Positions 1-5,886 of a DNA stretch of 6,059 bases are shown here, in pieces. This DNA comes from an uncultured bacterium (GTDB lineage: Bacteria; Verrucomicrobiota; Kiritimatiellia; CAIKKV01; CAITUY01), in the NCBI GenBank assembly GCA_903934155.1, contig CAIZMS010000162.1:1-6059 (forward strand), given 5' to 3'. Every line of letters starts with the position of its first letter. The stretch's first letter is position 1. Below the pieces are notes generated by a model. It saw only the letters and a list, made by a program, of their open reading frames with translations, ran no database searches and was not told the DNA's origin. The position numbers and the translations under genes were made by a program.

Positions 1-1859
1 CGCACCTTTTCCGTCAGTTGCCCGCCTTCCTCATATCCCACATACCCCGGCGGTGAACCCACCAGACGGGAAACGGTGAACTTTTCCATATATTCGGACA
101 TATCGAGCTGAATGAGGGCGCTGGATCCCTCAAACATGAACTCAGCCAGTGTTTTCGCCAACAGGGTCTTACCCACACCCGTCGGCCCCAGAAAGACAAA
201 GGAACCAATGGGACGCCGGGGATCCTTCAAGTCGGCGCGTGATCTCCGAAGAGCCTTGGATATCGTAACAATGGCGTCCTGCTGCCCGATAACCGTTTTC
301 TCCAACTCCGTCTCCATACTCAAAAGACGAGCCAATTCCTTGCCTTCCATCTTCTTCAGGGGCACCCCTGTCCACTTCGACACGACGGCCATCACATCTT
401 CTTCGGTCACCCGGATTTTTTTCTTTTTCCCGGCATCCTGCCATTTTTTCACATTCCCCTCGAGGGTCTCTCGTTCCCGCTTCTCGAGATCGCGGAGACG
501 GGCGGCGGCCTCGAAATCCTGACCCTTAATGGCGACTTCCTTCTCCAGGCGAATCGTTTCAATGGCCTGCTCCTTCTTGCGAAGCTCCGGCGAGCGGGTC
601 GTGGCTAGGATACGCGCCCGGGCTCCGGCCTCGTCAAGCGTATCAATCGCCTTGTCGGGCAGGTTTCGTCCGGACAGATACCGATCCGTCAACCGGGCGG
701 CGGCATCCACCGCATCGTCGGTGATCTTGACGTTGTGATGCTCCTCGTACTTGTGGCGAATCCCCTTGAGGATACGGATCGCATCCTCCACGCTGGGCTC
801 CTCAACCTTCACGGTCTGGAAGCGCCGCTCCAGGGCACTGTCTTTCTCAATATACTTCCGGTATTCGTTCAGGGTCGTCGCGCCGATACACTGTAGCTCC
901 CCGCGAGCCAGGGCTGGCTTGATGATGTTCGAGGCATCCATCGTCCCCTCGGCGGAGCCCGCCCCGACGATGGTGTGGATTTCGTCCACAAACAAAATGA
1001 CATTGCCGTTCCGCTTGATCTCTTCCATCACCGCCTTGATTCGCTCCTCGAACTGTCCGCGATACTTGGTGCCGGCAATCATGAGCGCAAGATCCAGGGC
1101 GATCACCCGCCGGTTACGAAGGATATCGGGAACCAGTCCGGAGATGATCACCTGGGCCAACCCCTCGACAATCGCCGTCTTCCCGACGCCAGCCTCGCCC
1201 AGCAAAACCGCATTGTTCTTGGTCCGGCGGCACAGAATCTGGATGCAGCGCTCCAGTTCGGATTCCCTGCCGATCATCGGATCCAGACCGCCCTTGCGGG
1301 CCAGCTCGGTCAAATCCCTTCCAAATGCATTCAAGGCAGGAGTCTTGGGCTTGGTGTCACCTGCCTGAGCCTTGCTTTTCGGCTCCGGCGCGGGAGTGTC
1401 ATCCCCGGGCTCGTAATTCGGGTCGAGTTCCTTCATCACTTCCACCCGCGTGGTGTCGGGATCCACATTTAAATTCCGGAGCACCTGGGCGGCAACCCCT
1501 TCCCCCTCCCGCAACAATCCTAAAAGAAGGTGCTCGGTCCCGATGTAGGTATGGTTCAGGGAACGGGCCTCGGCGGCGGCCAGTTGGAGCACCTTTTTGG
1601 CACGGGGCGTAAAGGGAACATTGCCGACTGTTTTGGTTTCAGGCCCCTGCCCGACCGACTTCTCGACTTCCAGTCGCAGGGATTCCAGCGAAATTCCCAT
1701 GCGCTCAAGCACCGTAACCGCCACACCCTGCCCCAAAGCCACCAGCCCCAAAAGGATATGCTCGGTTCCCACATACGAATGATTGAACCGATCCGCCTCG
1801 CCGCGAGCCAACTGGATCACCTGCTGGGCCCTCGGCGTATAACTTCCTGAATTATCCAT
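1..1859 (-). CDS. clpC: ClpC-type AAA+ protein unfoldase, 3' end outside window
   Basis: Cytoplasmic ATP-driven unfoldase that passes substrates to the ClpP peptidase. The visible 619 codons (family usually about 810-850) contain, in order: two Clp_N repeats (about 5-67 and 83-145, each with a GTEH motif); a Pro/Glu-rich linker (about 147-175); AAA1 with Walker A GEAGVGKT at 221-228, pore loop KYRG at 265-268 and Walker B VDE at 291-293; a UVR-like middle domain (around 430-475, with DFEAAARLRD from 448); and AAA2 with Walker A GPTGVGKT at 558-565 and the start of the GYVGYEEGG pore loop. The window cuts the gene before the AAA2 Walker B. E33 and E109 correspond to the phosphoarginine-contacting glutamates of Bacillus ClpC, which fits the mcsAB genes upstream. 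The ATG at 1859 has a perfect AGGAGG eight bases upstream (1868-1873). The gene starts 29 bases after the mcsB stop, so co-transcription is likely. The middle domain separates it from ClpA, and its short length separates it from ClpB. Confidence 0.96.
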   Translation of the reverse strand, partial: MDNSGSYTPRAQQVIQLARGEADRFNHSYVGTEHILLGLVALGQGVAVTVLERMGISLESLRLEVEKSVGQGPETKTVGNVPFTPRAKKVLQLAAAEARSLNHTYIGTEHLLLGLLREGEGVAAQVLRNLNVDPDTTRVEVMKELDPNYEPGDDTPAPEPKSKAQAGDTKPKTPALNAFGRDLTELARKGGLDPMIGRESELERCIQILCRRTKNNAVLLGEAGVGKTAIVEGLAQVIISGLVPDILRNRRVIALDLALMIAGTKYRGQFEERIKAVMEEIKRNGNVILFVDEIHTIVGAGSAEGTMDASNIIKPALARGELQCIGATTLNEYRKYIEKDSALERRFQTVKVEEPSVEDAIRILKGIRHKYEEHHNVKITDDAVDAAARLTDRYLSGRNLPDKAIDTLDEAGARARILATTRSPELRKKEQAIETIRLEKEVAIKGQDFEAAARLRDLEKRERETLEGNVKKWQDAGKKKKIRVTEEDVMAVVSKWTGVPLKKMEGKELARLLSMETELEKTVIGQQDAIVTISKALRRSRADLKDPRRPIGSFVFLGPTGVGKTLLAKTLAEFMFEGSSALIQLDMSEYMEKFTVSRLVGSPPGYVGYEEGGQLTEKV

Positions 1860-1888
1860 AAACCACCCCTCCTGCCTTCATCGTCCCG

Positions 1889-2965
1889 TCACTTCACCGT
1901 TGCCCGGCTCACAATCTCCCGGATCATCCGGGCACGCGCTTGATCCCGCTCATCCGGGGGTATCGCACGACCCTCTGATTTCTGGAGATGGCCCGGCAGT
2001 GAAAACAAAGTCAACCGGTTGACGCTGTCCCGATCAAGACCCGTGATCATACCAAGCTCACACCCCAAACGCAATGCAGACAACATGTCCAGGGCTTCCT
2101 GAGAGGTTAAAACCCGGGCATGGGACAACACCCCGTAGGCGCGCCCCACATAATCCGCCACAGTCGCCTCGCGATGCTCAATCAACCTCGTCCGGGCATT
2201 GGCCTCATGATGGGCCACCTCTCCCACAATCTGAATCAACCGCTCAATGATCACCGGCTCCGTCTCCCCCAGAGTCGTCTGGTTCGAAATCTGATACATA
2301 TTGCCCGACGCCTCGGTGCCTTCCCCCTGAAGCCCCCTGACCGCCAGTCCGATCTTGGTCAACCCCTTGATAATCGGCTCAATTTCATTGATCAACCGAA
2401 GCCCCGGCGCATGAATCATGACACTCGCCCGAAGCCCTGTTCCCACATTCGTCGGGCAGGCCGTCAGGTATCCAAGATCCGGTGAAAAAGCGTATCGGAG
2501 CGACTGCTCCAGTTCGGTATCCAGCGCACTGATTTCCGCCCACAGCTCAGGCAACTGGAACCCCGGTCGCAGGGCCTGAAGGCGAAGATGATCCTCCTCG
2601 TTGACCATCACGCTCAACACCTCGTCCTGGCGAATCACGACTCCGCTACCCCGTGATTTCTGGGCAAGGTCGTTACTGATAAGATGGCGTTCGCGAAGAA
2701 ACTCCCGGTCAATCGGCGACAGGGTCTCCAGCTCCAGCTCAAGACAGGGCGTCAAGGACGGCAGTGAATGAAGAATCCCGGCCACCCTGGCATGGATCCG
2801 GGTACATTCATCCTCCCCGGCCCATCCCGGAAAGGCCACCCCCTCCAGGTTTCTTGCCAGGCGGATCCGGCTACTGACGATAATGCCTGAAAGGCTGTCG
2901 CCCCCGCCATTCGGGCCGGAAGCCAGCCAGGCCCCCGGATTATGAATCAAATCATTGAGGATCAT
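1889..2965 (-). CDS. mcsB: McsB protein-arginine kinase
   Basis: Transfers phosphate from ATP to arginine side chains of proteins, marking them for ClpC-ClpP degradation. The product is 358 residues, close to the 363 of Bacillus McsB, and belongs to the phosphagen (guanido) kinase superfamily. Visible features are the nucleotide-binding SSRIRLAR (31-38), the acidic NEEDHLR loop (122-128) that holds the substrate guanidinium, C170 in TACPTNVGTGLRAS, and the phosphate-contacting RGLQGEGTEASG (210-221). The C-terminal part carries RDQARA (340-345), matching the RDxxRA allosteric phosphoarginine site known from Firmicutes McsB; creatine and arginine kinases lack it, so a metabolite kinase is unlikely. 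The ATG at 2965 is chosen because GGGAGG lies six bases upstream and the protein then begins like other McsB proteins. The open frame extends further upstream, but that part overlaps mcsA and is unrelated to the family. The start overlaps the 3' end of mcsA by 14 bases, suggesting translational coupling. Confidence 0.95.
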   Translation of the reverse strand: MILNDLIHNPGAWLASGPNGGGDSLSGIIVSSRIRLARNLEGVAFPGWAGEDECTRIHARVAGILHSLPSLTPCLELELETLSPIDREFLRERHLISNDLAQKSRGSGVVIRQDEVLSVMVNEEDHLRLQALRPGFQLPELWAEISALDTELEQSLRYAFSPDLGYLTACPTNVGTGLRASVMIHAPGLRLINEIEPIIKGLTKIGLAVRGLQGEGTEASGNMYQISNQTTLGETEPVIIERLIQIVGEVAHHEANARTRLIEHREATVADYVGRAYGVLSHARVLTSQEALDMLSALRLGCELGMITGLDRDSVNRLTLFSLPGHLQKSEGRAIPPDERDQARARMIREIVSRATVK

Positions 2966-3449
2966 GCCCGGCCTCCCGGATTTGATCCCGTAACCGGGCA
3001 GCCTCCTCGTAGTGTTCCGTCCGGATGGCCTCCTGAAGCTGCTTCTGAAATTGCGCGAGACGGGCTTCCTTTTCCAATCCCTGACACCGGGACTCGGGCA
3101 CTTTCCCGGTATGCCGGCCTCCCTTGTGCATGGCGGCCAGCAGGGGACCCAGTTCAGCCGAAAAAGTCTCATAGCAGGAAGGGCAACCGAGGCGACCGGT
3201 TTTCTTGAAATCACAGCCCCGCATATGGCACTGGGGACAACTTTTCCCGGAGGACTTTCCCTCGTCGGAGCCCGCTTCCCCGGGAGTGCCCATCCCGAAA
3301 AGGATTTCAGGGATCGACATGACGCCTTGCACATTCAACCCGCTTGCCTCGGCGCAATCCTCGCAGAGATGAAGTTCCCGGGACTGCCCGTCAATCATCT
3401 GGGTCAGGTGAATGGTCGCCTCATGCTGCTGGCAATGTTCGCAATGCAC
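2952..3449 (-). CDS. mcsA: McsA, zinc-binding UVR-domain activator of McsB
   Basis: Adaptor that in Firmicutes binds and activates the McsB kinase and contributes to ClpC targeting. The 165-residue product (Bacillus McsA about 185) has four CxxC pairs, C3/C6, C29/C32, C71/C74 and C89/C92, the pattern of zinc-binding McsA proteins, including the typical DFKKTGRLGCPSCY stretch at 80-93. The C-terminal third (about 128-160) is a UVR motif with YEEAARLRDQIRE, similar to the ClpC middle domain encoded two genes downstream. An extra cysteine, C79, lies between the third and fourth pairs. The start codon is GTG at 3449, supported by GGGAGG four bases upstream and by the first zinc pair at residues 3 and 6, which leaves little room for a later start. 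It lies 14 bases downstream of ilvE and overlaps mcsB by 14 bases, so all three are probably on one transcript. A general UvrB/UvrC-motif protein is the alternative name, but the neighbours settle it as McsA. Confidence 0.93.
   Translation of the reverse strand: MHCEHCQQHEATIHLTQMIDGQSRELHLCEDCAEASGLNVQGVMSIPEILFGMGTPGEAGSDEGKSSGKSCPQCHMRGCDFKKTGRLGCPSCYETFSAELGPLLAAMHKGGRHTGKVPESRCQGLEKEARLAQFQKQLQEAIRTEHYEEAARLRDQIREAGHDPQ
2972..2977 (-). promoter_or_regulatory. Shine-Dalgarno of mcsB, decides its start
   Basis: GGGAGG on the minus strand, six bases before the ATG at 2965 and inside the 3' end of mcsA. It fixes the mcsB start well inside a much longer open frame. Confidence 0.75.
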
Positions 3450-3452
3450 GCG

Positions 3453-3459
3453 ACCTCCC
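3453..3459 (-). promoter_or_regulatory. Shine-Dalgarno of mcsA, supports GTG start
   Basis: GGGAGGT on the minus strand, in the 14-base gap between ilvE and mcsA. GGGAGG ends four bases before the GTG at 3449, a slightly short spacing. It supports GTG as the initiation codon. Confidence 0.7.
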
Positions 3460-3463
3460 GGCT

Positions 3464-4333
3464 TTACTTGATTGGCGTGCCGCTTGAAGAGGCAAAGCGA
3501 TGAAATGCGGCGGCCAACTTGCGGGTGGCTTTCCCGGGCTTCCCGATACCAATGCTGCGCCGGTCAATCGTCACCACCGGGATCACCTCCGCCGCAGTTC
3601 CGGTCAGAAACACCTCATCCGCCGTATAGAGCTCGTACCGCGTCAGCACATCCTCCCGAACCGTCATGCCGGATTCGGCGGCCAGCTTCATCACCACATT
3701 CCGGGTAATGCCCTCCAGCGTCCCGCACCAGGCCGGCGGCGTAACCAGGGTGTTCCCGCGAACCACAAAGATATTGTCGCCCGTCGCCTCCGCCACAAAC
3801 CCCTGCGGGTTCAACATCACCGCCTCCAGGCAGCCGGAGTTGATGGCCTCAATCTTGGCCAACACATTATTCAGGTAGTTCAGGCTCTTGATCTGGGGAT
3901 TGATCGACTCGGTATGGTTCCGGATTGTGCCCACCGTGACGATAGACAACCCTTCATCATAAAGCTTCTTGGGATACAACTGGATCGTTCCGGCAATCAC
4001 AATTACCTGCGGCTTGGCACAATTGTAGGGATTCAACCCCAGCGATCCCACCCCGCGGGTGACAATCAACCGGATATACCCGTTCATGACACGATTGGCC
4101 AGACAGGTCCGCACAACCGCCTTGGCAACCCCTTCCCGGGTCAAAGGAATTTTCAGGTCAATGGCTTTTGCAGAACGGAAAAGTCGTTCAACATGCTCTT
4201 CCAGCATGAAAACACGCCCGTTGTAGGAACGAATTCCCTCAAAAACGCCATCTCCATAAAGCAGTCCGTGGTCAAAAACAGAAACCTTGGCATCCTTCTC
4301 AGGAACCAACTTGCCATTTAAATAGATTTTCAT
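3464..4333 (-). CDS. ilvE: Branched-chain amino-acid aminotransferase (PLP fold type IV)
   Basis: Performs the last step of leucine, isoleucine and valine synthesis, moving an amino group from glutamate to the 2-oxo acid with pyridoxal phosphate. The 289-residue product has the class-IV aminotransferase signature: YGDGVFEGIRSY (26-37), R50 in the phosphate-binding EEHVERLF segment, the PLP lysine K149 in IKSLNYLNN, E182 in AEATGDNIFV, and the phosphate loop TGTAAEV at 244-250. The family also includes D-amino-acid aminotransferase and aminodeoxychorismate lyase; FEGIR and KSLNYL favour a branched-chain enzyme, as does the divergent leuB-type gene about 1.5 kb away. The ATG at 4333 has AAGGAG five bases upstream (4339-4344) and gives the usual MKIYLNGKLV-like N-terminus. 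A longer reading from a TTG at 4408 is rejected because it runs through the putative promoter and has no family counterpart. It is separated from mcsA by only 14 bases, which links it to the protein quality-control genes. Confidence 0.92.
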   Translation of the reverse strand: MKIYLNGKLVPEKDAKVSVFDHGLLYGDGVFEGIRSYNGRVFMLEEHVERLFRSAKAIDLKIPLTREGVAKAVVRTCLANRVMNGYIRLIVTRGVGSLGLNPYNCAKPQVIVIAGTIQLYPKKLYDEGLSIVTVGTIRNHTESINPQIKSLNYLNNVLAKIEAINSGCLEAVMLNPQGFVAEATGDNIFVVRGNTLVTPPAWCGTLEGITRNVVMKLAAESGMTVREDVLTRYELYTADEVFLTGTAAEVIPVVTIDRRSIGIGKPGKATRKLAAAFHRFASSSGTPIK

Positions 4334-4338
4334 CACAA

Positions 4339-4344
4339 CTCCTT
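4339..4344 (-). promoter_or_regulatory. Shine-Dalgarno of ilvE, decides its start
   Basis: AAGGAG on the minus strand, five bases before the ATG at 4333. It selects this ATG over the in-frame TTG at 4408. Confidence 0.75.
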
Positions 4345-4351
4345 GCCATTT

Positions 4352-4366
4352 CCGCCCGCAGGGCGG
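4352..4366 (-). other. Short GC hairpin in the ilvE leader
   Basis: CCGCCC and GGGCGG form a perfect six-base stem around a three-base loop, seven bases upstream of the ilvE Shine-Dalgarno. No U-tract follows it in the leftward transcript, so it is not a standard terminator. It could protect the 5' end of the transcript or affect ribosome access. A competing stem, GCCCGC (4354-4359) with GCGGGC (4373-4378), uses part of the same bases. Confidence 0.45.
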
Positions 4367-4379
4367 GTCATAGCGGGCT

Positions 4380-4408
4380 TTTGTACCTATCCCCCGCCAT
4401 CCCGTCAA
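4380..4408 (-). promoter_or_regulatory. Candidate sigma70-like promoter for ilvE-mcsA-mcsB-clpC
   Basis: On the minus strand, TTGACG (4403-4408, five of six consensus bases) is separated by exactly 17 bases from TACAAA (4380-4385, four of six). It begins six bases after the AICAR transformylase stop codon, where a promoter for the downstream genes would be expected. Transcription would start near 4373, leaving a leader of about 40 bases before ilvE. The match is by eye. The promoter consensus of this organism is unknown, so read-through from the upstream gene remains an alternative or additional source of transcript. Confidence 0.45.
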
Positions 4409-4414
4409 TGGTGA

Positions 4415-5671
4415 TTAATGCTTAAAGCACCGTTGTCCTGTGAACACCATCGCCGCCCCGGTTTCGTTGCACGCTTCGATAACCTCATAATCACGTTCTG
4501 AGCCTCCCGGCTGAATCACCGCCGTGATCCCCTCGCAGAGCCCCACCTCCACTCCGTCCCGGAACGGGAAAAAGGCATCGGACACCATACAGGAACCCTC
4601 CAAACCGCCCTTCTTCGCCACCGTCTCCTCATCAATTTCCCGACGCTTCGCGTCATCCGGCAGGGTGTTATAGGGAATTCCATGGCGCTCCCAGCAAATC
4701 CGGTCTGAATAATTGCGGTAGGCCTTGTCGCGGGCATACTGGGCCATTCCCACTCGATCCTGTCCCCCGGCTCCAATGCTGACGGTCACCCCGTCCCTGA
4801 CATACAACACCGAATTGCTGATGACTCCACACTCGACCAGCCATCCGAAAAGCAGATCCGAGTATTCCTTTTTCGTGGGCATCCGATTGATCCGGTATTC
4901 CTTGCCCTTGTAAACCGCCTGAGCAGGCACGAGATCCGCCTGTGTTTTCGTCTGGGGAACAAAGGAGGTTTGAACAATCATTCCGCCGTCCATGAGCGAC
5001 TTCATATCCACCACCACGTCGCCGGCGAATTCACTCAACCGGGCCATGTTACCGATCCGCATCACCCGCAGGTTTTTCTTTTTGGCAAAAAGTTCCATGA
5101 CGCCTGGCCCGAACTCGGGCGCCACAACAACCTCGGCATAATTCCCGAGGATCAATTCCGCCGTATCGCGATCCACCTCCCGGTTCAACGCGATGGCCCC
5201 ACCAAACGCCGCCACCCGATCCGCCATATTGGCCTTGCGATACGCCTCCGCCAGCGAGGTCGCCCGGGCCGCCCCGCAGGGGTTGTTGTGTTTGACAATC
5301 ACCGCGCAAGGTTCATCCATCAGGTAGCGCAGGATATTCAGGGCATTATCCGCATCGGTGATATTGGTTTTCCCGGGATGCTTTCCGGATTGAAGCAGTT
5401 CCACATCGGAAGCCAGATGTCGGCCGGGCTGGATGCAGGCAACGCTCCCCAGAACTAAATTCCCACCCACCCGCTTATAGAGCGCCGCTTCCTGGCCGGG
5501 ATTCTCGCCATACCGGAGCCCCTTCCGGACCCCGTCAATAAGCCACGCCTGCTTTTCATACCCCAGGGTCTGCCGCTGCCCGTCCTCCTCGATAAAACTG
5601 ATCTCCATCCGGGGCGGGAAATGATCATCCATAATGGTTTTATACGCCGCCTTGAAGTCCTGAGTTGCCAT
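4415..5671 (-). CDS. purH: Stand-alone AICAR transformylase (PurH C-terminal domain only)
   Basis: Formylates AICAR with 10-formyltetrahydrofolate, the penultimate step of IMP synthesis. The 418-residue product matches the AICAR transformylase half of PurH: LRYGENPGQ (52-60), QSGKHPGKTNITDADNAL (94-111), the catalytic Lys-His pair in KHNNPCG (K127, H128), AFGGAIALN (155-163), SDAFFPFRD (364-372), IQPGGSERD (386-394) and a C-terminal TGQRCFKH. Bifunctional PurH is about 510-530 residues, with an N-terminal IMP cyclohydrolase (MGS-like) domain of roughly 190. Here only about 50 unrelated-looking residues precede RYGENP, so the cyclohydrolase domain is missing. The 214 bases upstream contain no such domain, so this is not a frameshift product. 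Monofunctional versions of this type are known in some bacteria, and IMP cyclohydrolase must come from another gene. The ATG at 5671 has a poor Shine-Dalgarno match (purine-rich GGAAAGGCGGG), making the start slightly less certain; an upstream TTG at 5752 is unlikely. It is the first gene of the leftward cluster. Confidence 0.93.
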   Translation of the reverse strand: MATQDFKAAYKTIMDDHFPPRMEISFIEEDGQRQTLGYEKQAWLIDGVRKGLRYGENPGQEAALYKRVGGNLVLGSVACIQPGRHLASDVELLQSGKHPGKTNITDADNALNILRYLMDEPCAVIVKHNNPCGAARATSLAEAYRKANMADRVAAFGGAIALNREVDRDTAELILGNYAEVVVAPEFGPGVMELFAKKKNLRVMRIGNMARLSEFAGDVVVDMKSLMDGGMIVQTSFVPQTKTQADLVPAQAVYKGKEYRINRMPTKKEYSDLLFGWLVECGVISNSVLYVRDGVTVSIGAGGQDRVGMAQYARDKAYRNYSDRICWERHGIPYNTLPDDAKRREIDEETVAKKGGLEGSCMVSDAFFPFRDGVEVGLCEGITAVIQPGGSERDYEVIEACNETGAAMVFTGQRCFKH

Positions 5672-5885
5672 GCCCGCCCGCCTTTCCGGAATTGTGAATC
5701 GCACCGTTAGAAATACGGGGGGCAAGTTACAGGACTCGCCTCCGGAACTCAAAACTTTTCAGCGACCACAAGGCACGTCAAAAACTCGTCGAAAACCCGC
5801 AAGTTTGACTGGACTCATCCTTCGAGGGCAGGTAGCATCCCACGCCATCTGATGCAGGATGGAAAGTTGAGAAAGGGATTATACC
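5672..5885. other. Divergent intergenic region between purH-type gene and leuB
   Basis: These 214 bases hold the control region for both directions. I see no gene, no recognisable riboswitch, no T-box sequence, and no CIRCE or complete CtsR-type operator. Visible features are an extended -10 box for the leftward direction at its right end, a tandem 10-base repeat in the middle, two TCCGGA palindromes (5685-5690 and 5741-5746), and an imperfect CATCC/GGATG stem around 5837-5861. A TTGACT at 5805-5810 could serve as a rightward -35, but no convincing -10 follows at normal spacing, so the leuB promoter is not identified. Confidence 0.6.
5776..5796. repeat. Tandem 10-base repeat with 11-base period, possible operator
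   Basis: CGTCAAAAAC (5776-5785) and CGTCGAAAAC (5787-5796) match at nine of ten positions and are offset by 11 bases, about one helical turn. A further TTTGAC at 5804-5809 is the inverse of the GTCAAA in the first copy. The position midway between two divergent genes suits a regulator-binding site, but no regulator is identified. Confidence 0.3.
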
Positions 5886-5886
5886 A
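5878..5886 (-). promoter_or_regulatory. Candidate extended -10 promoter for the leftward cluster
   Basis: The minus strand reads TGGTATAAT, a perfect TGnTATAAT extended -10 box. There is no good -35 at 16-18 bases, which extended -10 promoters can tolerate. Transcription would start near 5871 and give a leader of about 200 bases before the AICAR transformylase gene. The box lies between the leuB ribosome-binding site and its start codon, so chance occurrence is possible. Confidence 0.35.

Noticed and set aside
751..1368. 205-codon open frame on the plus strand
   Set aside because: It is antisense to the AAA1 region of clpC, which is clearly coding. The translation has no recognisable domain and is a by-product of GC-rich codon use.
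1440..1840. DNA-level repeat, two similar segments about 225 bases apart
   Set aside because: This is the ordinary internal duplication of the Clp_N domain in ClpC, not a mobile or regulatory repeat.
2966..3334. N-terminal extension of mcsB
   Set aside because: The frame stays open upstream, but it overlaps mcsA in another frame, and the added residues do not resemble McsB. The ATG at 2965 has a good Shine-Dalgarno.
3500..4321. 273-codon open frame on the plus strand
   Set aside because: It lies fully antisense to ilvE, and its translation is low in family-like features. Shadow frame.
4334..4408. N-terminal extension of ilvE from TTG at 4408
   Set aside because: It would pass through the candidate promoter and the AAGGAG site, and the family begins at the MKIYLNGK-like segment.
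4970..5458. 162-codon open frame on the plus strand
   Set aside because: Antisense to the AICAR transformylase, with no recognisable motif.
5672..5752. N-terminal extension of the AICAR transformylase from a TTG
   Set aside because: It has no family-like sequence, and an ATG is available at 5671.
5670..5852. 60-codon plus-strand frame in the divergent intergenic region, as a possible leader peptide for leuB
   Set aside because: It has no ribosome-binding site and no run of leucine codons, and its start overlaps the opposite gene's start. Treated as chance.
5672..5871. Riboswitch (ZTP, THF, purine) or T-box in the leader
   Set aside because: None of the conserved core sequences I know for these classes could be recognised. 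A covariance-model search would be decisive.
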